Program-made: the position numbers and the translations under genes | Shown: piece by piece, positions 23,893-35,354 of the stretch | How positions within the stretch are numbered: the stretch's first letter is position 1 | Layout of the letters: every line of letters begins with the position of its first letter | Source of the DNA: Penelope pileata | Taxonomy: Eukaryota; Chordata; Aves; Galliformes; Cracidae | Reading direction: 5' to 3' | DNA: 64,000 nucleotides | Assembly (NCBI GenBank): GCA_013396635.1 | Contig: WBMW01005028.1 | Location: 62,001-126,000 of the forward strand | Notes under the pieces: model-generated | What the model was told of the DNA's origin: nothing | Database searches by the model: none | Seen by the model: only the letters and a program-made list of their open reading frames with translations

Positions 23893-25192
23893 GGCACATG
23901 GAAAATCGAGAGGAGGTGATTGGCGGCAACCAACATGGCTTCACCAAGGGCAAATCGTGCCTGACAAACCTGGTGGCCTTCTATGATGGAGTCACAGCAA
24001 CAGTGGATAAAGGGAGGGCAACCGACGTCATCTACCTGGACTTGTGCAAGGCGTTTGACACTGTCCCGCACAGCACCCTGGTTGATAAACTGGATAAATA
24101 TGGGTTTGATGGACGAACCACTCGCTGGATAAGGAACTGGCTGGATGGCCGCACTCAGAGAGTGGCGGTCAATGGCTCAGTGTCTGAATGGAGACCAGTG
24201 ACAAGTGGTGTTCCTCAGGGATCGGTACTGGGACCAGTGCTGTTTAACATCTTTGTCGGTGACATGGACAGTGGGATCGAATGCACCCTCAGCAAGTTTG
24301 CAGATGATGCCAAGCTGTGTGGTGCAGTCGACACGCCAGAGGGAAGGGATGCCATCCAGAGGGACCTGGACAGGCTTGAGAGGTGGGCCCATGCCAACCT
24401 CATGAAGTTCAACAAAGCCAAGTGCAAGGTCCTGCACCTGGGTCGGAGCAATCCCAAGTACACATACAGGCTGGGCGGAGAATGGCTTGAGAGTAGCCCT
24501 GAGGAGAGGGACTTGGGGGTGTGTGTTGACGAGAAACTCAACATGAGCCGGCAGTGTGCGCTTGCAGCCCAGAAGGCCAACCGCATCCTGGGCTGCATCA
24601 AGAGAAGTGTGGCCAGCAGGTCGAGGGAGGTGATTCTGCCCCTCTACTCTGCTCTCGTGAGACCTCACCTGGAGTATTGTGTCCAGTTCTGGGGCCCCCA
24701 ACACAAGAAGGATGTGGAGCTGTTGGAGCGGGTCCAGAGGAGGGCCACGAGGATGATCAGAGGGCTGGAGCACCTCCCCTACGAGGACAGGCTGAGAGAG
24801 TTGGGACTCTTCAGCCTGGAGAAGAGAAGGCTGCGGGGGGACCTGATAGCAGCCTTCCAGTACCTGAAGGGGGCCTACAGGAAAGCTGGGGAGGGGCTTT
24901 TTACAAGGATAGATCATGACAGAACAAGGGGTAATGGTTATAAACTGGAAGAGGGTAGATTTAGACTGGATATAAGGAAGAAATTCTTCACTGTGAGGGT
25001 GGTGAGACACTGGAACAGGTTGCCCAGGGAAGTCGTTGATGCTCCCTCCCTGGAAGTATTCAAAGCCAGGCTGGATGGGGCTTTGGGCAACCTGGTCTAG
25101 TGGGAGGTGTCCTTGCCCATGGCAGGGGGGTTGGAACAAGATGATCTCTAAGGTCCCTTCCAACCTGAACCATTCTATGATTCTATGATTTT
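23893..25192 (+). mobile_element. Young CR1 LINE, 5'-truncated, intact 3' end
   Basis: This is the best-preserved CR1 in the window, 1.3 kb long. It begins abruptly inside the RT domain and runs through the end of ORF2 (TAG at 25098-25100) and a short 3' UTR of about 90 bp (gtgggaggtgtccttgccc … ggaacaagatgatctct). It ends in CCATTCTATGATTCTATG at about 25170-25187. 5' truncation and an ATTCTATG tail without poly(A) are typical of CR1. It closely matches the minus-strand copy at 59498-60338 and the short copy at 50791, so all three probably belong to one recent subfamily. Confidence 0.95.
23898..25100 (+). CDS. CR1 ORF2 fragment: reverse transcriptase and C-terminus
   Basis: This is an open frame of 400 codons covering the C-terminal part of CR1 ORF2p, the enzyme that reverse-transcribes CR1 RNA at a nicked chromosomal target. 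The family protein is roughly twice as long or more, so the N-terminal endonuclease and first RT blocks are absent; the ATG at 23898 is internal to ORF2 and not a native start. Visible RT blocks are QHGFTKGKSCLTN at residues 12-24, VIYLDLCKAFDTV at 44-56 (Asp 48 and Asp 54), SGVPQGSVLGPVLFNIF at 103-119, and the catalytic FADD at 134-137. The conserved LHLG (179-182), QCALAAQKANRILG (219-232) and PHLEYCVQFWGP (256-267) stretches follow, and the protein ends GALGNLV. There is no promoter evidence. It cannot act alone in transposition, but its lack of stops suggests recent insertion. Confidence 0.9.
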   Translation: MENREEVIGGNQHGFTKGKSCLTNLVAFYDGVTATVDKGRATDVIYLDLCKAFDTVPHSTLVDKLDKYGFDGRTTRWIRNWLDGRTQRVAVNGSVSEWRPVTSGVPQGSVLGPVLFNIFVGDMDSGIECTLSKFADDAKLCGAVDTPEGRDAIQRDLDRLERWAHANLMKFNKAKCKVLHLGRSNPKYTYRLGGEWLESSPEERDLGVCVDEKLNMSRQCALAAQKANRILGCIKRSVASRSREVILPLYSALVRPHLEYCVQFWGPQHKKDVELLERVQRRATRMIRGLEHLPYEDRLRELGLFSLEKRRLRGDLIAAFQYLKGAYRKAGEGLFTRIDHDRTRGNGYKLEEGRFRLDIRKKFFTVRVVRHWNRLPREVVDAPSLEVFKARLDGALGNLV

Positions 25193-26014
25193 ATAAATAC
25201 CCGGAAAGTTTGGACTTAGTCCCTCTACCATAGTTTCATGCTATAAAACTTAGAAAACATTGTTATCCTCAGAAAATAATCTTGTCCATACAGTGAAACC
25301 TGTGGGAATTTCATTTTAATTTTTGATATTTATACAATAATTTCTGCCAGAAGTGCTGACGTGTTATGAAAGAGGCATGCATATTGTTCAAAAATTGTGT
25401 CCTTCTCAGCATACTCATAAAAAGCTATAGTCTTTCACTTGACATGCAATTTGAATGTAGTACTTGTTGCTGTAGGATGCTATTGATTTCTCAAAATCAG
25501 GGTTCAAGCATCTGCTGAGATAACAAATGTACAGCAGAATCAGCAGAACAGAGCATGAACTTGGTGTCAGGTATCCACTTCATAGACAAGCACAGAAGAT
25601 GGCATCAGCCTTCAGAGTGGATTTGCATTAGGAAACTAGTCAGCAATATTAGAGGAGTAAAGGCAGACATCCCTTCTGTCAGCTGCAGAAGCATCAACCT
25701 GTGGCAAGTGGATGATAAAAAAATTCTGAAGGTGTGATTCAAAGCCCATGTAAGGGTCTGCTTGTACAAAAACTACAAAAGAACCCTTGTGCTTGTGATT
25801 TTAACAAATATCCAACTATTAGGAATTTGAATGAGATCTTCAATTAGGAGTATTTTATACCACATTTAACTACTGTGAAGTCTGGAGATTCTTTGGAATG
25901 AAACCATTAACTAGATCAGACATAGTCCTGATGCTTTTACCATTTATCACAGTAGAAGTCTGGACCACTTTTTTTTTCCTTTCAATAAAATTTGTGACTC
26001 ATAAGATAGACTTG
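25193..26014. other. Unique DNA, no gene seen
   Basis: Only one 60-codon frame occurs (25555-25737), with no recognised similarity. I see no repeat between the CR1 tail and the LTR-like element. Confidence 0.5.
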
Positions 26015-26427
26015 TGTAGGGAAACAGTTGATCACAGCATGAACTGATGATTGAGCACATGGTGGAGGGGCATGGCTGGCCTGGGGAATACTGATAGATC
26101 ACTTGCACCTGTGATCAGAAGGGGTGGACCTGGGGCAGGGTTGCCCCAGGCTTAGATAAGGGCCTGCCAGGCAGAGAAAGAAGTGGCTTGAGAAGCTTAG
26201 GAGAGAATTGAAGAACAAGCTTGACAGGATTGAGGAAGAATCTTGAGAGAGAAGACTGAGGCAGAAGCTTGGGGGAGAGAAGATGAGAAAGCCATGGGAG
26301 AAGTAGCAGCATGAGGAAGGTGCTGAGACCTTCCGGATGAAACAAACAGCATAGTTGTAATAGAGTTGGGACTTTTTCTGTTACAACTTGTGGCATAGTT
26401 TTGAGAGGTGCTATAGCTCTTTCAGCA
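26015..26427 (+). repeat. LTR-like dispersed repeat, copy 1
   Basis: This segment shares an ordered set of blocks with 33440-33807. They are a start of type TGTAnnGAAAC, then GCATGAACTGATGA, CAGAAGGGGTGGACCTGGG, the 20-base identical core GGGTTGCCCCAGGCTTAGAT at 26138-26157, AGGGCC…CCAGGCA, and GCATAGTTGTAATAGAGTTGGG near the end. Taking TG…CA as the ends gives about 410 bp, a typical solo-LTR size. There is no matching short target duplication, so the ends are approximate. Internal GAAGCTT-rich sequence is longer here than in copy 2. No retroviral gag, pol or env is nearby. The direction is arbitrary. I cannot name the family; an avian ERV solo LTR is the most likely reading. Confidence 0.6.
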
Positions 26428-29400
26428 GAAGTACAACAGTGGTCTTATTTGTATAATTCTGCAAAATCTTCATTTGAAGGAAAGCAGTCTGGTTTTCCGG
26501 TTTCTTCTGCTGATTTTCTAGTTAACGCAAGCTGAGCTACAGTGATCTGACTTGGCATGCATCAGCTGTATCTTTTTTACAAAAACATATAAATCAATGA
26601 TGCTTCTTTGGTCTGATTATAAACCTTTTGCAAGGAAGACAGACTTAAGTTTGATTTGAAACAGCGCTCAAAAAATATACACCTGTCTGCATGTTTTTTC
26701 TCATGGTACCTGCTTTTCTTGATGAGCACTGTTTTGTATCACAAGTATATGACATGTTGGACTATCTTACTGTGGGGCTGTAAATCTATTTTCATCTAAC
26801 CCATACATCTTTCAAATGGAGGATCAAATAATCACATGCCATGTAGAAACTGTGAATTCTTTTTAGTTTGATAATGAACGCTAACAGTTTAGGCATAAAT
26901 TGAAGTGAGAATGGGCCTAGTTATTCCTTTGTGTGTGACAACATAAGCAATATTAATTATGATTTTAATATTTGATCCTTAAAACACTTATTTTAAATGG
27001 AAAGGACAGATTATCATATCAGTTCAAGCAGTGATTTTTTTAAGCCATTGGAACTTTGGTTAAGCTTTTTCTAAAGGGCATTTCAGCACCTAAAAGTAGT
27101 TTTTCTAGAATGTGCTAGAAATTAGATGACCTCAGATGGAGGCTTATAACCTTATGATTTTGCTCCAAAGGAAATATTTTTTTCATGCAAAAGATTTTTT
27201 TTGTGGGTGAAAGTCAATGAAGTACTACAGAAGTTAGAAATATGAAGTTAAAGTATACTTTCCTTTTAAACTTTTTAAATCTTAACTTGTCCACAGTTAT
27301 TGTCCCACAGGATTAGCCTTTGTGCTATTAATGCATTTTATTTTTTGTGGGGCCAATAGGAGAACTGCTAATAAATTTACTGCAGACTAAGATTATTTTA
27401 ATATTATGCGAACAGGAGCAGAGTTAATATTTTAGCAAATAAATATGAGAAAATTATTCCATAAATAAGATGAAGGATTACCTTCTCCTATAATGACAGA
27501 TGACCAGCATGAAAGAAAGTTGTGAATGAAGGTCAATTTACCTATAACAGAGAACAGAACTAAGAGTCTCCCAAATGGAAAACAAGAGATTAGAGTTCAT
27601 TATCTAAATGTCCAGGCTTTAACTTTGCAGACAACCATAAGAAATGTAAAAACAATCCCATTACACAGCTATTATATTATTCTTGAAGTATTTTACTTAT
27701 TGTGATAACAAGTTCTGCTCTTCTTAACAACGATAACATGAAAGATCCCAAAATAATGACTCAGAATCCTGGAATTGCTTTAAAAACATGAGGATTGCCT
27801 TAAAATAGTATTTTGTGTTTTGGTTTGGTTCCAGCTTGGGATATTCTCATGGTAGGGAATGTCTTCTCTAAAATAATATGAACTTATCTTTCCAGATCAA
27901 AACATGTTTCTTTCTAATATTCCTGTGCCTCCTAGACCTGGAATCTCAATAGAATTACCAGATTCCACAAGGCTGAGGAGTGAAAGCTCTACTGTATACA
28001 TAACAACATGCAGGTGCAGCAGCAGATCATTAAAATTCTATTTCCCTTTTCCCGTGCATTTGGCAGGCAAAAGGATTCTTCTCTAATAGAGCTATAAATT
28101 CCATGTCCTGTTACCAAAACTCACTTCAAATAGTAAAACTAATCTAAGTATAAAACTTGTTTGTGATGTAGAGTTTTGTGCCTAGTATATCTCAAACACA
28201 GGAAAAAACCTTTAGAGATTACTGGAATAAAGGTTGATGCATATGCTGCAAAGACATCACTATAATTGTAAAAGATAGATGAAATGGAAAATCTGACCAC
28301 TGAACAGAGAGAATATTTACTCTGTACTTTATATTGTACTGCTGTCAGGTATATTGTTAATGAAATAAAAAAAACGGAAAATTCAGACAAGTCCAGAGAA
28401 AAAGCAAACAGAGATCCAAACTGTTGTGCCTTAAATTAGATCTGTTCTTCTGCTTCAGTTTATTTTAAAGCTTATTTATGTTGAGCTTTGAGGACAGCAC
28501 ATTCTCTGGAACTACAAAAACAAAAGTATTTTAAAAGTCAAGATTCCTTACCACAAACATAAAATGAAATCTTTTGGCTTCTTTTCTATATCCACTTTGA
28601 CAGCCACCAACATACCCTACTTCTCTGGCAGGGATGAAATGACTAACTGTGCAGAGATCTTTTCTGGGTCCCATCAGAGAGGGAGTGACTTCTGAGACAA
28701 GAATAGACGTTTACAAAGTTGTCCTTTGTATGATTCCTCCAAGGACATTTCAGACAGATCGTGAAATAACCTGAAGAGTTTATCAACATGTGCCTATTGT
28801 AAAATCAGCAGGAAGTGACCAAAATGCAATAACAGATGACAGGCAATTCCACTGAATCTCAGGTCTGCAATTTCTCTCCTCAAATCTCAATTCCTAGTTG
28901 TCTTTCAGGACTGCTAACAAATACCAATTCTATATACGTTTCCTTCCCCCAAATTAACCATCAGTTCCTATATATCTGTTCCAAGTTTCCTGGAACCAGA
29001 ACATTTCCTTCAACACATGCACTTAGATGAGGCTGTCTGAATTTATATAAGTCTATCTGAATTTTTGTCAGACAGATTATTCTTTCACAAATCCTGGAGG
29101 AGTCACGGAGAACATTAAGTATCCACTCATTTTAGGTAACCACCTATACATGATCTATAGCAGCCCAGAGTGACAATTTCAGAAAAAGTCCTTAGAGATG
29201 TAAGAGGAATGCTGAAGCACAGGACTATATGAAGAATTTAGCTACCAATTTTTAGCAATGTTCACTGTACACATGTGCAAAATTCTTACTCAGAGAACTA
29301 TAGTTACAGATATTAGCAAAACAGGCAAAAAAGTATCCAGCTGAAGACTCCTTTCCTGCTGCCAAAGACCAGTTTCAAACTAGAGTTTCTTGAAGATTCT

Positions 29401-32400
29401 GTTTGAATGTTGTAATCTAGAGCAATATTTTTCCCCTATCATGTTCCTGGATATGGCTACTGTGGCCAAAACTTAAGAAAAAAAGTTCAGATGAGATAAC
29501 CATCCTACATAGATATTTTATGTCTTGGCTTGGTGTTTAAAAATGTAACCGCGTACATTAAAATAATGAACAACAATGAACAATAAGTGAGATAGATGAG
29601 GATGAAAGCGTTATTGGAAAAGTACAAAAACTACAATGGCCTGTGCTGGAAGTACTGGTGACAAAAGATGGAATTTTGTTTGCTAGAAGTAGTTAAGCTG
29701 TCAGTACACTTCTTTATTAGCTATATAACTCAGACTTATTTACTTCCCATACTGTATCTCCTCATATAACTTTTGTTAAAAAATATTTACATTATTTGCA
29801 CAATAAGTATTTCTTTCCATTAGGCCTTCTCAAGTCTTTTAAAAATCGGTTAATCAAACTGTCAAAACCAGCTATTTAATATGTGCAACTAAAAGCAAGA
29901 GTGTATATATATACATTAATAATTAAAAATGGAATTAGATTATCAAATTTAATTTGTTTATGGATAATACGCACAACGGCCTCAAGTGCTGGTCTAATTG
30001 AACTTTCCCTCTAGAAAAAATTGGCTATGTATATATTATATATATCGTTTTTACCAGAGGTTTCTCTTACCTCTGCTTGAAGATCTCTAGTATTTCACAT
30101 TCTTCACTGTTCCTGTGCTTCATTATTATTATTGTTAAAGTTTCTCCTAAAATTTATCCTCAATCTCTCTTGCTGCAAATTAAGACCGTTTCTTCTTCTG
30201 TCATTCATGACTGATGTGCAAAAAAGAGCACTTTCTTTCTTAATACTCCAGCCTTTCACATATCTCGGGACTATTATTATCTCTCTGAATGCACTCTTTC
30301 TCTGGGCTAATTAATTACAACTTTTTTCAATATTTTCTTACAGATTTTATTTTCTAGGCTGCTGGTCACACTTGTTACTCAAGACTCAAGTCCAAATCCT
30401 TCCTGAAACACCTTTTGCAAAACTGGAAGCACTGTGCCAGCTGGAGCTTTTCCATTTTTGAGCAAAGCAGACCTCATAGGTCTGACAAGCTGCAATTCTT
30501 TTGATATAATCAAGCAGGGTGTGGGTTTGTTTTGTTTTGTTTTGTTTTTCCCTTTTTTTTTTCCAATACTGCACAATATTTCACAACAAGGCAAAAATTG
30601 AAATGTTAATGCTCAGCTTCATGACATGCAGTACTCTTCATATTCACCGAATAGCTTACTCACTTTCCTGTGTTTGTGTCACTGATAATTCTTGCCCTGG
30701 TTGTTTACGCTTGCCAGGTTTCTCACACTGCAATTGTCTGAGCATAACAGGATACTGTGCTACAACTACAACAGACTCTTTCTGAATTCCTGCCAGGTCT
30801 CCTAAACATTTTTCTTGCTCTTCTGAACGCAATGTGCTGATAATCATATTCAAAATTTATCTTGGGTGCCTCAAATGAAATGCAAGCATCAAAATATACT
30901 ACAATATACAAATCTGCTCAATTGGTTAAGCAACAAATGGTTCTCATATATATGAATGATTAATGTAATCTACCCAAAAATTCCCTAAACTGGAATTTAA
31001 TCATGATCTAAGAACTGCATAGCAATTCAGTCTGCATATCTTCCTAATACCATTTTTATAAAAATAAAATAAAATAATTATGTGCTTAATTAACCAACAT
31101 AGCTGACAGCATTCTATGAGACTAAACTTAGTTACACATGCTTGTTCAAAAGTGCCTATTCTGGAAGACTTCTCTTTCCCTGAGCTCCCGATTAACACTG
31201 AGTTAAGTATATGGCCTGTAACTTAGATGAAGGTCTCTGAAGAAGTATTGGTCTAATTGCAATACATGTACATATTGCAGTTATTACAGTATTTTTGTAT
31301 GACTGCTTTCAGACCAGCTTTATTGCACTGGAATCCACCCTCCCCTATATTCTCTAATTTTCTAATTAAAGGTCTATATTTTGGAGAAGACTGGATCTTC
31401 AGAGACCTTTCTATTTCCCCAGCGACCAAACAAGGACTTCAAGTTCTTACATTAGGAGGAATGGACTACAAGATACATCTAGGCAAATAAATATCTAAAT
31501 TAGGTGGAGAAATCTCCATTCAAAAGTTTCATCACTACACCAAGTATTAAAAACCTGCCAAAGTACATTTCTTGTGAAGATGCCATTTTTGCCTATGAAG
31601 ATTTTCTCAGTGTCTGATTCATATTTATGCCTATACTTGAGGGCCCTCATAGATTAGAATTGTAGATTCTAGTCAAATACACATATCAAGGTAGCATATC
31701 TTTATTTTCAAAGCTCCTTGCAAACATGAACTAAGTCAGGCATCTTCCACAGCACAAATGAAATCCCAAGTGGCAGAGAGGTGATAATATTCCATTGAAA
31801 ACTAGTTAAAAGTTATGTGGCTATTCATAGGAAATAAGTGACATTATCCTACTTTGTGTGGAAGCTGAATAGAAAAGAAGTGGAGAATTTCTACACATTT
31901 GCAACTAGACACATGAGAATACAGTGCTATTACTAATGACTCTGTCAGAATAACATCTCAGAAACAGAACTCCCTTTTTCTAGTGCAATAAATTCCAAAT
32001 AAGAGCTAAAAATTGTCAAAGGAAACACAGAATCTGTCACATTAGACAGTAGGAGTTCTATTTCTCTTACCAACATGTTTCAGAATGCTCAGGAAATTTC
32101 AACTATAGGAACCCCATGAAATGGAGAATTAAATTAATTATCTCTTTCCCTGAGTAGATGAACTTAACAACACATAATGTCTGGGTTTTTGTTGTTATGG
32201 TTTTGTCAAAACATACTGAATATGAATGCTTTGTTTTGATCTGAAATCTTCATTTGGAAACCACTTCATTCCTTCCCCCAGATTTCAGCTGGTATTTTTG
32301 CAACAGCATTTGACATTAAGTAACAAGAAGTGAGCTGAAGAGAGGATGTTAGTTCAGCCGATGTCATATCAAGATACAAGTGAAATCTGATGCAGACAGT

Positions 32401-33439
32401 GAAAAAGGAACAAGTTATGAACTGAAGCTTCATTTTTGTGAATCAGATGCAGACAGGGATATTGATATGACTTGAGTTTCAGGAAACCTAGTTCAGACTC
32501 TCAAAACATTTTCTAAAAAATGTTTTATTAGAAAGAAAAATTTATGTTATAAATTCAATATATCTAAAGAAGCAGTGTGTTTTGTTTCACTGCTAAAAGA
32601 GAATATTCTTAATGTGTTGTTTCCTGGAGCTATAAGGAATCTATACTTAAATATTGATTGGAAATTTATTTGGCAATTGCAAAGATAATATTAGAATGAA
32701 AAAAAAAGAATAAAGGAGCAGCAGAATCAAAAGAACTTCAACAACTATTTGAACACTGCCCCTGAATATCTTGAACATGAAAAGAAATCTACAAAAGGGG
32801 AAAACAGATATGGGATGAAATATGTTTTTTAAAATATCCTATTTGAGAAGGACCACTTTGAAATATTGAAGGGATTGCAGTGCTTGTTTTGAGCTCTTTA
32901 GAAGCTAAGCTAACTCAGAATGAATTGTCAAAGTGGTAATTTTAGGAAGTATTTATAAGTTGATATGATCGTATATAGTTTTTTTGCACTACCCAACATT
33001 TTTCTTTTATATTTTTTAACTCTTGTATCTTTCGTTACCTTCATGTAATATATATGTAATAAAGAGCTTGTAGTTTTGTCTACATCCCTCTTGCCTGCTT
33101 GGCCACTCAATGTTCAATCTGCATTCCTCTTTCAGGAACACAGAAACAACTGCTAAAGAAGATATGGAGGTTTTCACATAGTGTCGTTCTCAAGTAAAGG
33201 GGGCTGCATTTTGCCCCTTCGTGCCAGGAGAATAATTGAATTTAGTTTTCTTTGCTTTTGGATGAGCCTTCTAATTACTGAGACATTAAATAGATGACGA
33301 ATTGTGGCACAAGCCTTCACCAAGCTTGCTTCACAGGAAGTGATTCCACCACAGGTACTGCGGTGACAGTTTTGCTGAGATGAGTTCCAGAAAATCATCC
33401 CAGAAAAGCCCCCTGGGGAGACACAAGCGAGTGAGTTCT
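26428..33439. other. Unique AT-rich DNA between two LTR-like copies
   Basis: This 7-kb stretch has the spacing of a provirus interior but no gag, protease, pol or env pattern, and its longest frames are under 90 codons (28139-28390 minus, 30519-30785 plus). It is ordinary AT-rich sequence, so the flanking repeats look like independent insertions. It contains short (TA)n runs near 29900-30045 and a TTTTG repeat at 30526. No other repeat family is recognised. Confidence 0.5.
30526..30562 (+). repeat. (TTTTG)n and poly(T) tract
   Basis: About four to five TTTTG units are followed by a CCC-interrupted run of ten T. It is a simple sequence repeat with no sign of being a reversed poly(A) tail of a retrocopy, because no repeat body is recognised on the right. 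Confidence 0.85.
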
Positions 33440-33807
33440 TGTAATGAAACTGTTAGGTCACGGCCTGAACTGATAGCAGCATATGGTGAAGGGGTGTGTT
33501 TGGCCCAGGGAGCATAGGTTGATTGTTTATGCCTGGGCTCCCCTGTAACCAGAAGGGATGGACCTGGGGTGGGGTTGCCCCAGGCTTAGATGAGGGCCAG
33601 CCAGGCAAAGCTGAGATCAGAAAGAGCACAAGATCAGAAGCTTGGTAAGAAGTGATAGCAGCACAAGGAAGAAGCTAAGGAAGCAGGAGAAGAGACAGAG
33701 CAGAATCCCCAGCTCCAGTTGAGAGAAATAGTATAGTTGTGAGAATTTGGGTCGTTTTCTAGTACAGTTCTATAGCGGAAATCTGGATTGGTTTAACCAC
33801 TCCAACA
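33440..33807 (+). repeat. LTR-like dispersed repeat, copy 2
   Basis: This is the second copy of the element at 26015-26427, in the same orientation and about 370 bp long. Shared blocks in order are TGTAATGAAAC, CGGCCTGAACTGATAG, CCAGAAGGGATGGACCTGGG, the identical 20-base core at 33572-33591, GAGGGCCAGCCAGGCA and ATAGTTGTGAGAATTTGGG. It ends at CCAACA near 33807. The flanks GTTCT and AGGGT do not form a duplication. The copies differ by many substitutions and several indels, so they are not the two LTRs of one recent provirus. Confidence 0.6.
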
Positions 33808-35354
33808 AGGGTCAGTCAAAATGGGAGATTTAGGTGTGTGTAGAAAATAGATAGTTAAGATGCCTGGGAAAACCTAGCATTTCATAATGAGGTTTTGATA
33901 AAGTTTACTTCATTTCAGATAAAGCTATAGAGAAAACTATTTTAAGAAATTACCTGTTGTTCTTTTCTGGACATTACATAGCTGATTTTGCACAAATTCA
34001 TAAACAAAACATATTCAAATCTCATTTTAATCCAATGTCTCCTAAATTCCGTTTCTGATTATTTAATTTTCAATATTTTAAAGTGTCCTCTTTCAGTACT
34101 AAGATGTGTTTAACTTTAAAAGATTATTCTATGAATTTCCTGTCTCACATCTGTCACTTTTTCTTCTTTATAACAAAGAGAATTTTCCAAAAACTGTCAG
34201 GGTTTATATCAACATATAAACTTAACCACAACCTTTAACTATAAAAAGACTTAGATTTTTGAAATCTCATAAAAATATGCAATTTTTATTTCCAATTTAA
34301 TCAAAGTTCCTGGGATATCACTGTTTTGTCACAGGCATGATTTGTAAGCTTCATAAATATTTTTAAGTGTGTATTTGTAAGATAATTAAGCAGTATTTCT
34401 TCTCAAAGAAGAGATAAAAATACAGTAAAATAAAATTTGAAACAGGTATGTTCTATATAAGTTTTTTTCTCTTTTGTCAAAATAAACTCATTGATATCAG
34501 TGTGTAATAAAACTCTGACATTACCTGATAACAATTTATACTTGGGTCTGAAAAAAAGAGACATTGCTAAGTCAGAGTAATGATTCAAACTAAACAGTAA
34601 TCTTAAAATGAGTTATAAGCAAGTGTTACATCTGCAACAATCATCTATCTGACAACATGAAGTAGTTCTATGGAAATCTAAATATAAGAAGGAGAGAAGA
34701 CTGAACTATGTATTTAATTTACTCCAGATGTAACCAGTTAAAAATAAACACAGCTGAGACCTCCTAAGCTACACATGAAGCTTGGAAATGAAGTAATAGA
34801 TGCATCACTGTAAATGATGTGATTGGTGTTTCTTACCTATTTCAACCAGTCTCCTTTGAGCAGTTAGCACTTTAGCTAAATTCCAAGATTTGTTATACCT
34901 TAGAATTCTTCCTACAATGTATAATGGGAAGTGAAACTTAAATGGGCACCGCTAGACCAAAGCAGGAACATGACTTATTTTCTGTTTAGGAAGTTTAGTT
35001 GATGTTTTCACAACAATATTTGCAAAAGGCTGTATTTCAAAGAGACACAGCGCATTCTGCAGCTACCTCCTCCTGCTCATCACACTAGTGCTGTGCAGGT
35101 CACTGAGCTGTTTTCACATCTAAGTGTTTGTTTTTAACAGCTGTGTCTGTGGTGAATTAAGCCTCAGTTATAGTTGTTTAAATAAACACTTAGATCACGG
35201 AGTGATACCGACACACTGAGCAGTGGTGAGATAGGTTTAGGAGACAGAAGCAAACATTCATTTAATCCAACACATAGAAACTGCATGCAAATCTGTGTGT
35301 GTACATAAGGAGCTCTGCATCTTGGTTATAGGTTTAAAACGTAGAGGTTCGGAA
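33808..35354. other. Unique AT-rich DNA, no gene seen
   Basis: No frame above 61 codons occurs and no repeat is recognised. The right edge is the TA that starts the minus-strand mariner copy. Confidence 0.5.

Noticed and set aside
24177..25163. A 328-codon minus-strand frame over the young CR1
   Set aside because: It is the antisense shadow of the CR1 ORF2 reading and its 3' UTR; the plus-strand frame carries all the RT motifs.
26115..26396. A 93-codon Leu/Pro-rich frame on the minus strand that could be read as a membrane protein
   Set aside because: It lies wholly inside the LTR-like repeat and its hydrophobic look comes from the GA/AG-rich plus strand (reading as CTT/CTC on minus). It is not kept in copy 2.
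26428..33439. The two LTR-like repeats as the ends of one provirus
   Set aside because: The copies are too different from each other, there is no target duplication, and the 7 kb between has no gag, pol or env pattern.
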